From positions 2,237,035-2,301,034 of the forward strand of contig NZ_CP156660.1 of assembly GCF_039851975.1 (NCBI RefSeq): a stretch of DNA of 64,000 nt. The letters are read 5' to 3'. Numbering within the stretch: position 1 is the stretch's first letter; every line of letters begins with the position of its first letter. The position numbers and the translations under genes were made by a program. This DNA is from Desulfoscipio sp. XC116 (GTDB taxonomy: Bacteria; Bacillota; Desulfotomaculia; Desulfotomaculales; Desulfallaceae). Shown piece by piece: positions 18,020 through 27,893 of this stretch. The notes under the pieces are model-generated. The model ran no database searches. It had not been told where the DNA came from and worked only from the letters and a program-made list of their open reading frames with translations.

Positions 18020-18637
18020 TTATAAAAAAGGATTGTGTTTTTTCTCGCTGCCAATAGTGGAAGCCGGGCCATGACCGGGGTAGACCCTGGTTCCATCCGG
18101 GAATACCAGCAACTTAGTCTTAATGGAATTGATCAGTACATTGTGATTGCCACCGGGAAAATCGGAACGCCCCACCGACCCGGCGAACAGGGTATCACCG
18201 GTGATTAAAACATTTCCCGCCTTTAGAGAGATACCGCCCGGGGTATGGCCGGGGGTATGGATAACTTCAACGGCCACCTCGCCCACCTGGATTATGTCCC
18301 CTTCTTCCAACAGACGCTCGGCTTCCTTTAACTTTAGCGCCGCCCCCATGAACATGGATAGATTTTGCGCCGGGTTGGTGAGCATACCGGCATCCTGGGT
18401 GTGCATGAGCACCTCCGCGCCGGTAGCCTCACGCACCTCTTCAAGCGCCGCAATATGGTCCACATGCCCGTGCGTGAGAATAATATACTTACATTCAAGT
18501 TTCAGCGCTTGCAGCCGTTTTAAAATACGCCCGCCCTCGGCACCGGGGTCCACCACCGCTCCCACTCCGGTTTTATCACAGCCAATTATGTAGCAATTGG
18601 CATCCATGGGGCCGACCCCGAATCCTTCAAATATCAA
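18020..18637 (-). CDS. MBL-fold metallo-hydrolase (glyoxalase II-like), copy 1
   Basis: 205 residues. The metal-binding set is complete: THGHVDH at about 55-61, the HTPGHTPG histidine near 130, GDTLFAGSVGRSD with the bridging aspartate, and YPGHGPAST at the end. The family comprises YcbL/GloB-like hydrolases acting on thioesters such as S-lactoylglutathione or related small-molecule thiols; the substrate here is unknown. The start is TTG with GGGAGG upstream. It is a tandem duplicate of the next gene upstream (18691-19305), with matching blocks throughout and a gap of 53 bases. Confidence 0.92.
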   Translation of the reverse strand: MIFEGFGVGPMDANCYIIGCDKTGVGAVVDPGAEGGRILKRLQALKLECKYIILTHGHVDHIAALEEVREATGAEVLMHTQDAGMLTNPAQNLSMFMGAALKLKEAERLLEEGDIIQVGEVAVEVIHTPGHTPGGISLKAGNVLITGDTLFAGSVGRSDFPGGNHNVLINSIKTKLLVFPDGTRVYPGHGPASTIGSEKKHNPFL

Positions 18638-18690
18638 TATAACAACCTCCCGTTTGGTAAATTTAATTTAGCCACAGAACGCCTGCCCGC

Positions 18691-19305
18691 TTATAGAAAC
18701 GGGTTAAATCTTTTTTCAGCGCCAATGGTTGAGGCAGGACCGTGGCCGGGATAAACCTTGGTCTCATCGGCGAAGTCCAATAGCTTGTTTTTTATGGAAC
18801 TGATCAATGCTTGGTGACTGCCCTCCGGCAGATCGGTACGCCCTACCGAGCAGGCAAAAAGAGTATCCCCCGTCATTAATATATTGCCGGTCTTGAGGCA
18901 AATGCCACCGGGAGTATGACCGGGCGTGTGCAGTACTTCCAAGATAATACCGCCTACCTGTATTTTGTCCCCGTCTTTCAGCAGCCGGTCCGCTCCCGGA
19001 AGTTTCAGGGAATCCACGGGCAAAACCGAATACCGGGCCGGGTTGGCCAGCCTTTCAGCGTCACCGGCATGCATGAGCACCTCGGCACCGGTGGCCGCAT
19101 GCACTTCATCCAGTGCGCCGATATGGTCAACGTGGCCGTGGGTGAGAATGATGTATTTGCATTGTAATTGCAAGTTTTTTAGTTTGTCCAGAATAATTTC
19201 GCCTTCGTCGCCGGGGTCTATTACCGCTCCAATCCCGGTTTCAGAGCAACCAATTATGTAACAATTCGTGGCTAAGGGGCCTACTTCGATTCGTTCAAAA
19301 ATCAA
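18691..19305 (-). CDS. MBL-fold metallo-hydrolase (glyoxalase II-like), copy 2
   Basis: 204 residues, collinear with the downstream paralogue: the same MIFE start, THGHVDHIGALDEV, HTPGHTPGGI, GDTLFACSVGRTDLPEG and YPGHGPASTIGAEK. All metal ligands are kept, so both copies should be active. The TTG start has GGAGGG upstream. Divergence is strongest in the loop near 75-100, which shapes the substrate pocket in this fold, hinting at different substrates (inference). Confidence 0.92.
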   Translation of the reverse strand: MIFERIEVGPLATNCYIIGCSETGIGAVIDPGDEGEIILDKLKNLQLQCKYIILTHGHVDHIGALDEVHAATGAEVLMHAGDAERLANPARYSVLPVDSLKLPGADRLLKDGDKIQVGGIILEVLHTPGHTPGGICLKTGNILMTGDTLFACSVGRTDLPEGSHQALISSIKNKLLDFADETKVYPGHGPASTIGAEKRFNPFL

Positions 19306-19362
19306 AAGATATCCCTCCGATTAATTTTTATTATACCGCAAAAAGATGAAAATACAGTTAGT

Positions 19363-19447
19363 TTGTCATTGCAAGGAGCGAAGGACGCAGCAATCTCATA
19401 TTGGGTTGTTAACGTTACTTCAGATTGCTTCGCTACGCTCGCAGTTG
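19363..19447. repeat. Dispersed REP/MITE-like imperfect inverted repeat
   Basis: The arms GTCATTGCAAGGAGCGAAG / AGCAATCT and AGATTGCTTCGCTACGCTCGC form a long imperfect inverted repeat in the gap between an MBL gene and relA. Repeats of this GTCATTGCGAGGAGCGAAG type are scattered in many anaerobe genomes. Only one copy lies in this window. Confidence 0.6.
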
Positions 19448-19578
19448 GAAAAGATGGCAAGGGATGGTTAATCACTTTTTTTCAGGATAGAATTATTAAA
19501 ACGGACATTACTTGTTTAATATATGACTTTAGCTAAAAGCATATTAAGCTATCCGCATAATAGTTAGTTTAAGAAAGT

Positions 19579-21756
19579 TTAAGCCTGACCCCGGCGGTGC
19601 ACACTGTATACATCCTGTACGCGGCTGAACCGGCTGACGACATAATCAAGCTGATCCATATTTCTTATTTCCAATATCATTTCCACAACTCCGGTATTGT
19701 CCTTGCGCCCCCGGGCGGTCACCCAGTTGGCGCTCATTTTTAGTTCCATCAGTATGGCCATAATATCACTGAGCAGCCCGGCCCGGTCCGCACCCACTAT
19801 TTCCAGGCGCACCTGGAAAGGAGAATGGAAATCTTTGTCCCAGGCCACTTCCACCAAACGGTCGGGCTCATTTAGCAGAGATTCGACATTGGAACAATCT
19901 TCACGGTGGATGGATACTCCCCTGCCACGGGTGATATAACCCACAATATCATCGCCGGGCACCGGGTTGCAACAATGCGCCAGTCTTATTAAAAGGTTAT
20001 CAATGCCCCGCACCCGGATTCCCTGGGTAGGCTTGCCCCAGGAGGGCAAAGGGCGGGCTTCCGACTGCTGCAGCAATACTCTGATATCTTCGCTAACCTG
20101 AGCCTTTTTATCTTCCCGGACCGCTTCCTCCCGCAGTTTGTTGACCAGACTGGCCGCGGAAACAGTGTTGTCGCCCACCGCGGCATAAACGTCCTCCAAG
20201 CTGGTTAAGTTCATTTTTTGGCCATGTTCAATTAGCTTATCGCTTTTAACAGCGTCGGGTTCCAGGCCGTATTTTTTTATTTCCCGTTCCAGCAGCTCGC
20301 GGCCTTTGGCTATATTGTCTTCCCGCTGTTCCTTTTTAAACCACTGCCTGATTTTTGTTTTAGCCTGGGATGTTTTAACGACTTTCTGCCAGTCCCGGCT
20401 GGGACCGTGACCCTGTTTGGAAGTCAGCACTTCCACCCGGTCGCCGTTTTTCAGGGTATAATCCAGAGGCACTATTTTATTGTTCACTTTTGCCCCTACG
20501 CAATTATGTCCCACCTGAGTGTGCACCCGGTAGGCAAAATCCAGCGGTGTGGAGCCCGCGGGAAATTCCATCACATCGCCCTTGGGAGTGAATACAAATA
20601 CCACATCGGCAAAAAGATCTATCTTGAGACTTTCCATAAATTCACTGGCGTCTTTAAGATCCTTTTCCAAATCCAGTATCTGCCGCAGCCAGCTGAGCTT
20701 ACGATCAAAATCACCGTCCTTGCCCCCGCCCTCTTTATAGCGCCAGTGGGCGGCGATGCCGTACTCCGAAGTCCGGTGCATTTCCCAGGTCCTGATTTGT
20801 ATTTCCAGGGGATCGCCCTGGGGACTAACCACAGTAGTATGCAGCGACTGGTACATATTAGATTTGGGCATGGCTATGTAATCCTTAAAACGGCCGGGAA
20901 TAGGCACCCATAATGTGTGCACCGTGCCCAAAACGGCATAACAATCCCGCACTGAATCCACCAGTACTCTGACCGCCATCACATCGTATATCTGGCTAAA
21001 TTCCAGCTGCTGCTTCTGCATCTTTATGTATATGCTGTAAAGGTTCTTGGGCCTGCCCTGAATTTCCGCGTTGATGTTTACTTCCAGCATTTTTTTGTGC
21101 AGCACGGAAATAATAGTACGAATATAATCCTCCCGCTTATTGCGAGTGCGCGCGACCAAATCGGCCAGTTCATAATATTTTTCCGGATTGCTGTAGCGAA
21201 AGGCCAGATCCTCCAGCTCCCACTTCAGCCGGTATATACCCAGCCGGTGGGCCAGCGGCGCAAATATCTCCAGCGTTTCCAGCGCTATTTCCCGCTGCTT
21301 GCGCTCCTGGTGGTATTGCAGCGTGCGCATGTTATGCAGCCGGTCAGCAAGTTTTATCAGCACCACCCGGATATCCCGCGCCATGGCTAAAAACATTTTA
21401 CGCAGGTTTTCCACCTGGCGTTCTTCCTTGGAGCGATACTCCAGGCGGCTTAACTTGGTCACCCCGTCCACCAGCTGAGCCACTTCCCGGCTAAAACGCT
21501 TTTCTATATCCTCCAAGGTGATCCCGGTATCCTCCACTGTATCATGCAGTAAACCCGCCACCAGCGTATCCATATCCATTTCCAGATCGGCCAAAATGGT
21601 GGCAATGGCCACCGGGTGATTAATGTACGGCTCCCCGGAGATGCGCTTTTGCCCGGCATGCGCCTGGTCTGCAAAAACAAAAGCCCGCTTTAAGAGCTGC
21701 AGATCGGCATTGGGATTGTATAAAATTACTTTATGAATTACATCTTGTAAAGACAT
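19579..21756 (-). CDS. relA: Bifunctional (p)ppGpp synthetase/hydrolase
   Basis: 725 residues, full-length Rel. The N-terminal HD hydrolase domain has HDTVEDTG near 70-77 and an intact KLADRLHNMRTL. The synthetase domain has RVLVDSVRDCY and RFKDYIAMPKSNMYQSLHT. TGS (VFTPKGDVMEFPAGSTPLDFAY), a helical/zinc-finger-like segment with HCCNPVPGDDIVGYITRG, and the C-terminal ACT domain follow. Both active sites look intact, so it should make and degrade the alarmone. It starts 3 bases after the recJ stop, so the two are cotranscribed. Confidence 0.96.
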   Translation of the reverse strand: MSLQDVIHKVILYNPNADLQLLKRAFVFADQAHAGQKRISGEPYINHPVAIATILADLEMDMDTLVAGLLHDTVEDTGITLEDIEKRFSREVAQLVDGVTKLSRLEYRSKEERQVENLRKMFLAMARDIRVVLIKLADRLHNMRTLQYHQERKQREIALETLEIFAPLAHRLGIYRLKWELEDLAFRYSNPEKYYELADLVARTRNKREDYIRTIISVLHKKMLEVNINAEIQGRPKNLYSIYIKMQKQQLEFSQIYDVMAVRVLVDSVRDCYAVLGTVHTLWVPIPGRFKDYIAMPKSNMYQSLHTTVVSPQGDPLEIQIRTWEMHRTSEYGIAAHWRYKEGGGKDGDFDRKLSWLRQILDLEKDLKDASEFMESLKIDLFADVVFVFTPKGDVMEFPAGSTPLDFAYRVHTQVGHNCVGAKVNNKIVPLDYTLKNGDRVEVLTSKQGHGPSRDWQKVVKTSQAKTKIRQWFKKEQREDNIAKGRELLEREIKKYGLEPDAVKSDKLIEHGQKMNLTSLEDVYAAVGDNTVSAASLVNKLREEAVREDKKAQVSEDIRVLLQQSEARPLPSWGKPTQGIRVRGIDNLLIRLAHCCNPVPGDDIVGYITRGRGVSIHREDCSNVESLLNEPDRLVEVAWDKDFHSPFQVRLEIVGADRAGLLSDIMAILMELKMSANWVTARGRKDNTGVVEMILEIRNMDQLDYVVSRFSRVQDVYSVHRRGQA

Positions 21757-21759
21757 AGT

Positions 21760-24474
21760 CTACGCCCCACTTGCTTTTACATTGAGGTTAATCCAGTTAA
21801 GCCCGTTCGATTTTATATTATGAAACCAGTTAAAGGTAGGTGATGCGGACAATTCCATTTTTTTGCCTTTTAGAGGTAATAATTTATATTGTAGCATATC
21901 CTCCTGCCAATGATATTGCAATAAGCCCAAATCGGCAAATATTGTCGCCGCTACAATCAGCGATATACACGAGTGCATATCATAACCCGCCGCGGACATC
22001 CGCTCCAGCACTCCGACTTTGCTGCAGGCGCCTTGACCGCCGGGCGCTAAAGAACGCAACAGCGCATAGTAGTGAACCAACACATCTCTTTCCGGCGCCA
22101 ATTCTTCCAGGTGCTTGCGATTTTCCTCCCAGTCTTCCGCTCCGTAAAGGAATTCAATACCGGCCGGAGCTTGAACACCAAGCAGTGTTTTAAGTCGCTG
22201 CCAGTCTTCCGCCGTGACCGGGGGACGCATCAGCAAAACCTTGTCGAAGGGGATTTCAGCCGCCCCTTGTTCCCCAAGACAGGCCGGTGTGGCCGCTGCT
22301 AACTTAATATCTTGGTTTTGTATTTTAGTAAACTGATCATTTATGTAATCACGGGACATAAAACCATGTAAATAAGCAGCCCTACCGGCAAATTGGGTAT
22401 TATGCTTTTCGATATAACGGTATGCCTGCAGCGCGTGACAGGCGGAATTGACGACCAGCAATATACAGCCGCCGGAAGGACTCAGGCGGGCCAATCTTTT
22501 TTCCCTGAACGCGCCTGCCGGTACCGGACACCGTGCCGGCGGGAAAGCATAAGCATCCGGATCACCGGCCGTAAAAGTATGCTCCGGCAGAGTACTGGAC
22601 GTATCCGCTAATAAAGCATGCATTTCAGGTGGCAGCCGGCAATCCCGGCTGCTTAAATATTGCTTCAATAAGCCGGTAATAGCTTCCGGAACGAAAATAA
22701 GATCACCGCCGGAAGACATACTATTTTCCCGCCACTGTCCGTCCTGCCGCCCACAGTTTTCTTTAAGCGGCTCCAAATGCACATCTTGCACTTTAACCTG
22801 TAATGTTTGACGGCCCTGCCAGGCATTAACGGTAGGCGTAAAAGCAACGCTGACTTCCTTGGCCGCGGCCAGCTCTTCAGCAAACCGGCCCAAGTTGAAA
22901 CCGATGCCGTCCATGGAAACGCTGCGGTCACCAAGCAGCATTTTAAGATGCGCGTTATTTTTACCGACCCCACGGCAATTAATCAGTCTGGTCTGCCGCA
23001 GAGCAAACAGCGGCCCTGGATTGCCGTGACCGTACGGAGCCAGCTGTTCTATTTCGTTAATTAATTCGTAAGTAATATCCTGCAGTGAAACCAGGGCATC
23101 CAGTTCCATAACCGGGGCGGCATCCGCCGCGCACAAGTGAACAGCTGCATAATCATTGATTTTTTCTCTAAATGCGTCTATTTGCTCCACCGGCAGCGAA
23201 AAACCGGCCGCCATAGCGTGCCCCCCGTAACCGGCCAGATAACCGGCGCAATACTCCAGGGCGTTATACAAATGGAAACCGCCGGCACTTCGGGCCGAGC
23301 CTTTGCCCAATCCATTGTCACAGGCGATCAGCAGCACCGGCTTATAAAAACGATCCGCCAACCGGGATGCCACAATACCGATAACACCCGGGTGCCAATT
23401 GGCGGATGCCAGCACCAGCACATCCCGGGCGGCCAGTTCCGGGTCCGCCTCCAGCATGCCCAGCGCCTCGGATAGGGTTACAGCTTCCAAGCCTTGCCGC
23501 TCCTGGTTGGCTTCGTTTAATGACCAGGCCATTTCCAGGGCCGCGTCATAATCGTCACTCAACAGCATTTCCACGGCCAAACCGGCATTGTCCAAACGCC
23601 CGGCCGCATTAATGCGAGGGGCCAGTATAAATCCCACTTCCCAGGCTGTCATGGTTTTTTCTTTAATGCCCGCGACCTGACAAAGAGCCTGCAAACCCGG
23701 CCTGGTGGGCTGACCCAGAGATGACAATCCATGCTTAACTAAAATACGGTTTTCCCCATGCAGCGGCACAATATCAGCTATGGTACCCAAACAGACCAGG
23801 TCCAGGTATTCCTCCCAGCTAAAAGGAGTGCCTCTGCCGGCCAGCAGCGCCTGCACCAGTTTAAAGGCCACTCCCACCCCGGCCAGATCACTAAAGGGAT
23901 ACCGGCAATCTTTACGTTTGGGATTAACTACCGCCGCGGCCCCGGGCAACTCGGGAGGCGGCTCGTGGTGATCGGTTATAATCACAACAGGCCCGCCGCT
24001 GCGATTAGCTTCGTCCACCTCAGCAGCGGCGCTGATGCCGCAATCTACGGTGAGCACAAGGCTAATGCCGGATTCCCGGGCCTTCTGCAGCACCGAGGTA
24101 TGCACCCCATATCCTTCGCCAAGCCTATGCGGTATATAATACTCCACACTACCCCCCAGACGGCGCAAGACATGTACCAGCAAAGCGGTTCCCGTGACTC
24201 CGTCCACGTCGTAATCACCGTAAACTAAAATTTTATCACCCCGGTCCAGAACAGCGGAGATAATTTCCACCGCCCGGGGCAGGTCACGCATCAACTCCGG
24301 CGGGTGCAGCTTTTGAAATGATACATTTAAGAATTCCCGGGCCGCCCTTACGGTATATATGCCCCGGTTAATTAAAAGCTGGGCCATCAATGGAGATACG
24401 CCCAGTCTCCTGGCCAGCATAAACTGCAATACGGGCTCGGATGCTTTAATCAGCCATTTTTTCCGCTTTTGCAT
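21760..24474 (-). CDS. recJ: Single-stranded-DNA exonuclease RecJ, long form
   Basis: 5'-3' ssDNA exonuclease for RecF-pathway and mismatch repair. 904 residues from the ATG at 24472-24474 (GGAGG four bases upstream); an earlier ATG gives nine more residues without a ribosome site. DHH motifs: VYGDYDVDGVTG near 78, VLTVDCGIS, ITDHHEPP. The DHHA1 domain has GGHAMAAGFSL near 410, then an OB-fold. The last ~320 residues are an extra C-terminal domain of the type found in Firmicutes RecJ. It is cotranscribed with relA. Confidence 0.94.
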   Translation of the reverse strand: MQKRKKWLIKASEPVLQFMLARRLGVSPLMAQLLINRGIYTVRAAREFLNVSFQKLHPPELMRDLPRAVEIISAVLDRGDKILVYGDYDVDGVTGTALLVHVLRRLGGSVEYYIPHRLGEGYGVHTSVLQKARESGISLVLTVDCGISAAAEVDEANRSGGPVVIITDHHEPPPELPGAAAVVNPKRKDCRYPFSDLAGVGVAFKLVQALLAGRGTPFSWEEYLDLVCLGTIADIVPLHGENRILVKHGLSSLGQPTRPGLQALCQVAGIKEKTMTAWEVGFILAPRINAAGRLDNAGLAVEMLLSDDYDAALEMAWSLNEANQERQGLEAVTLSEALGMLEADPELAARDVLVLASANWHPGVIGIVASRLADRFYKPVLLIACDNGLGKGSARSAGGFHLYNALEYCAGYLAGYGGHAMAAGFSLPVEQIDAFREKINDYAAVHLCAADAAPVMELDALVSLQDITYELINEIEQLAPYGHGNPGPLFALRQTRLINCRGVGKNNAHLKMLLGDRSVSMDGIGFNLGRFAEELAAAKEVSVAFTPTVNAWQGRQTLQVKVQDVHLEPLKENCGRQDGQWRENSMSSGGDLIFVPEAITGLLKQYLSSRDCRLPPEMHALLADTSSTLPEHTFTAGDPDAYAFPPARCPVPAGAFREKRLARLSPSGGCILLVVNSACHALQAYRYIEKHNTQFAGRAAYLHGFMSRDYINDQFTKIQNQDIKLAAATPACLGEQGAAEIPFDKVLLMRPPVTAEDWQRLKTLLGVQAPAGIEFLYGAEDWEENRKHLEELAPERDVLVHYYALLRSLAPGGQGACSKVGVLERMSAAGYDMHSCISLIVAATIFADLGLLQYHWQEDMLQYKLLPLKGKKMELSASPTFNWFHNIKSNGLNWINLNVKASGA

Positions 24475-24644
24475 TTTTCCTCCGTCATCTAAACTTACCA
24501 TTCATTATAAATCAAGGGTTAAATTTATGGCAACCAGTGTCTAACACTACAGCGAAAAGTATAGTTTATCAAACTTTAAGAGGGGGTTGCCGCTTCTCAA
24601 CGTAATAGAAATACACTACCCCCAATAACGGTGCCGTTTTAGCT

Positions 24645-24701
24645 GGTGCCGGGTGTTAAAAGTTGAAAATCTAAGATTTTCAACTTTTAACACCCGGCAC
24701 C
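24645..24701. repeat. Perfect 57 bp palindrome
   Basis: Two 28 bp arms (24645-24672 and 24674-24701) are exact reverse complements around a single A. The arms start GGTGCCGGGTGTTAAAAG. There is no T-run beyond the stem, so it is not a normal terminator. A second, partial GGTGCCG lies at 24629. It occupies the recJ-sbcC gap, where the other ~290 bases show nothing codable. Confidence 0.9.
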
Positions 24702-24827
24702 TATCGGGATAGCGAAAGCTTTGCTCAAAGAACAATTTGCGCCGCGGTACTATAAGCTTGCTAACCTTCCCGCCCATGCCGTTCCGCTCCGGCGGCGCCA
24801 CTTTGTTTAACGGTCGGGTCCCGCGCA

Positions 24828-27800
24828 TCAAGCCAGCTTAAAGCATGCTTTACTGCCTCTTTTGGTGGCCCCGATCTCCAGCCGGGCATCGATTAAATCT
24901 TTAAGTTCCGGCACATGGGAGATAATACCGACCAAACGCCCGCCTTTTTGCAGGTCCATTAAGGCCCGCATGGCTAAATCCAGAGATTCGGGGTCCAAAG
25001 TGCCGAATCCTTCATCCACAAAAATAGTGTCTAAATGCATGCCGCCCGCATAGGACTGCACCACGTCGGCCAGTCCCAAAGCCAGGGACAGCGAAGCCAG
25101 AAAGGTTTCACCGCCGGACAAAGTGGCCACTCCCCGCGCCACCCCGGTATAAGTATCAAACACTTCCAGTTCCAACCCCCCGGCAGCGTTGCTGCGAGCC
25201 CGCTCCAGAGTGCGCTGCAGGTGATAGCGCCCACGGCTCATCAGTTTCAAGCGCTGGGTGGCGGCCACCGTTACGTCGTCCAGCAAGGCCCCCAGCACAA
25301 AACGCTGGAATGTCAATCCATACTTATTTTTACCGTTGGCCGCTTCGGAAAGGCGCCCCCACACCGAATACTTGTTTTCTAACGCTTCAATTTCATTTTG
25401 TAAAGCAACTATCGTTTTTAGCCAATTATTCTCCTGCTTAATCAGCGAACGCAGCTGCGTATCCTGCTGCAAAGCCTCATCCCGGGCCTTTTCCGCCACT
25501 GCTAACAAACCGGCCATTTTTTCCAAATCGGGCTCGGTTAAACCAGCGGCCCGCTGTACGGCCCGATTTAGGCGGTCCCGGACGGCCCCCAGATCAGTGT
25601 CGAATTCCTTGATGAGTTTCTCCAGCCTCTGCATTTGTTCCGGGGTTCGCTTGGCCCGCGTATAATCCGGCATATCAGAAAAACCCGCTGTTTTCAAGCG
25701 TGCACCGAAAAGCTCCGCCGCCTCCCGCGCCCGGGTCCGGGCCGCCTGCGCAGCGCTTTGGGCCTCGGCGGCCGCGGTTTCGGCCTTGACCAGCTCTTGG
25801 CCGGTCACCTCGGCGGCTTTCCTGACCTGTTCCAGAACAGCCTCCAGCCGTTCCCGCCTGCTTATGGCAGCCTGGCGGGCTTTGTTTAGCGCGTGTAAAT
25901 CGCGCAGTTCCCCGGGAATAGCGGATTCCCGCTCCCGCACCACCGCCTGGGCGGACTTACAGACCGCACCGGCATCTTGCAGTTCCTTTTCCAACAGCTC
26001 CAGCCGCTCCCGGGCGGTTTTTTCTCCGATCTTCAGCGCCTCCAGTTCCCCGGCCAGGGATGCCGCCGCTGCCTCGGCCCGTAATGCCCGGTCCCACATT
26101 TGTTTGGCTTTACCGGCGGCAGCATCAAGAGCGGCCGGGTCGGCACCGGCCCGCTCGCCCAGCTCATTTTCCAGGTCTGTAACCTTGCTCTCCACAGTCG
26201 CTTTTTCAGTGGCAACAAGGCTGGCTTTGTTTCTGACTTTGTCGCGATAAAGTTCCAGATTATTTAATTGCTGCTGCCGGGCCTTGACTTCTTCCTCGGA
26301 GGGTACGCCGCTTGCGCTGCCGGCCGGATGGGGGTGTTCAAGAGAACCGCAAACCGGACATGGCCGCCCCGCGGCTAACGCGCCCGCCAATACGGCGGCC
26401 TGTCCACTGTGCCACGCTTTCTGCAACACGGACAGTTCATCCTTGGCCCTGGCATAATTATTTTCCGCCTGCCGGCATGTTTGCTCGGCTGAGACAAATG
26501 TTTTACGAATTGAGCCGAGCCGCCGGCGCAGTTCCTCCAAGTTTTTTCTTTTGTTACTGATTTGCTCCGCTTCCCGGCAGGCCGCTTCCAGCGCATAGGC
26601 CCGGGCGGCCTGGTTGGCAGCGTCATCGCGCAGCTTGGTTTTTTCTTCAATGACAGACTGCCCGGCTGTTAAAGAGGCTTTTGCTTTGATATATGTATCT
26701 TCCAGTGCCTTGGCCCTCCGGTATGCCGCCGTGAGCTCCTCGCGGGCCCGGGCCAGGGAACCCGCCTTGCCGGTCAGGTCATCCAAGCGATTGACTTCGC
26801 GCGCGACCGTTTCCCGCTCGGCTTCTTTGTCTTTTTCCACGGCCCAGTTCCGCAGGGCTGTTTCCCTGGCTTCGCGAGCCTGTTTCAGTTCGGCATTCCG
26901 GGCGGCAAGAGTTTTTTCGGCAGCGGCGAATTCCCCGCGCCGGACCAGCACAGCGTTTTCCGCATCCACCAAACCGGCTGCCTGGCGGGCCCCGGACAAA
27001 TCTTGCCGGGCGGCCTCCACACTTGGAGCTTTTTGCTCCAGTTCCGTCATTGCGGCCAGGGCATGTTTCTGCTCGTCAAGCAATTCACGGGCCTTTTGCC
27101 CGGCGGCCAGCCGTTCCTGCGCCTGTTTAGCCGCCATGCGGCTTTGGGCTGCCTTTTCCGCTACAGCCTCCAGCTCCAGCGCATGATCTTGCAGCCGCTT
27201 GCTTAGTTCCTCCGGGCCTTCTGCATTGGCCTGCTGCAATATCCATTTTCTCTGCTCCCGTACTTTTTCCACCTTTTTTTTAATATCCAGGGCTGTTTCC
27301 TTAAGGCGTTCTTCCACCAGACGATATAACTCAATATGGAAAAGAGTTTCCAATATAACCTGGCGCTCTTTGGAATCCGCCAGCAACAGCTTGCGGAATT
27401 CGCCCTGAGGAAGCATCACCACCTGGCGAAACTGACCGCTTTTAAAGCCCAGCAGATTTTCCACCGCTGTCCGAACCTTTACCCACCCGCCGGCCAGCAC
27501 CGTACCTTCCCAAGCATCGGCAACCGGGCCGGTTCTTCTCCACAGAGTGGCATCAGAACGCACAGCGGTGGTCCCCGTACCGTGTTTTTTAGGCCGCTCT
27601 TGCTCCGGGCGGCGTTTGACGCGATAAACATCAGCCCCAACAGCAAAATCAAAAGTTACTTCCGTAACCGCATCCGCAGCGGCATGGTCACTGCGCATCT
27701 GCCTGCCGTCCCGCTGAGCACCGCTGCTATCGCCGTATAGAGCAAAGCACATAGCGTCAAGAATGGTAGTTTTACCCGCACCGGTAGGCCCGTGGATTAA

Positions 27801-27893
27801 AAAGAAAGAGCGATCGCCCAATTCCGTAAAATTAAGCTTCTGTTCCCCGGCATAGGGTCCAAAAGCGCTCATAACCAGCCGCAGCGGCCTCAT
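24828..27893 (-). CDS. sbcC: Exonuclease subunit SbcC
   Basis: ATPase subunit of the SbcCD nuclease that opens hairpins and clears DNA ends. 1021 residues, SMC/Rad50 layout: Walker A GPTGAGKTT near 35-43, a long coiled coil with a zinc hook CPVCGSLEH at about the midpoint, a returning coiled coil, the signature TLSGGETFLASLSLALG, and Walker B TIFVDEGFGTLD. The ATG overlaps the sbcD stop by four bases (ATGA), indicating translational coupling. Confidence 0.96.
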   Translation of the reverse strand: MRPLRLVMSAFGPYAGEQKLNFTELGDRSFFLIHGPTGAGKTTILDAMCFALYGDSSGAQRDGRQMRSDHAAADAVTEVTFDFAVGADVYRVKRRPEQERPKKHGTGTTAVRSDATLWRRTGPVADAWEGTVLAGGWVKVRTAVENLLGFKSGQFRQVVMLPQGEFRKLLLADSKERQVILETLFHIELYRLVEERLKETALDIKKKVEKVREQRKWILQQANAEGPEELSKRLQDHALELEAVAEKAAQSRMAAKQAQERLAAGQKARELLDEQKHALAAMTELEQKAPSVEAARQDLSGARQAAGLVDAENAVLVRRGEFAAAEKTLAARNAELKQAREARETALRNWAVEKDKEAERETVAREVNRLDDLTGKAGSLARAREELTAAYRRAKALEDTYIKAKASLTAGQSVIEEKTKLRDDAANQAARAYALEAACREAEQISNKRKNLEELRRRLGSIRKTFVSAEQTCRQAENNYARAKDELSVLQKAWHSGQAAVLAGALAAGRPCPVCGSLEHPHPAGSASGVPSEEEVKARQQQLNNLELYRDKVRNKASLVATEKATVESKVTDLENELGERAGADPAALDAAAGKAKQMWDRALRAEAAAASLAGELEALKIGEKTARERLELLEKELQDAGAVCKSAQAVVRERESAIPGELRDLHALNKARQAAISRRERLEAVLEQVRKAAEVTGQELVKAETAAAEAQSAAQAARTRAREAAELFGARLKTAGFSDMPDYTRAKRTPEQMQRLEKLIKEFDTDLGAVRDRLNRAVQRAAGLTEPDLEKMAGLLAVAEKARDEALQQDTQLRSLIKQENNWLKTIVALQNEIEALENKYSVWGRLSEAANGKNKYGLTFQRFVLGALLDDVTVAATQRLKLMSRGRYHLQRTLERARSNAAGGLELEVFDTYTGVARGVATLSGGETFLASLSLALGLADVVQSYAGGMHLDTIFVDEGFGTLDPESLDLAMRALMDLQKGGRLVGIISHVPELKDLIDARLEIGATKRGSKACFKLA

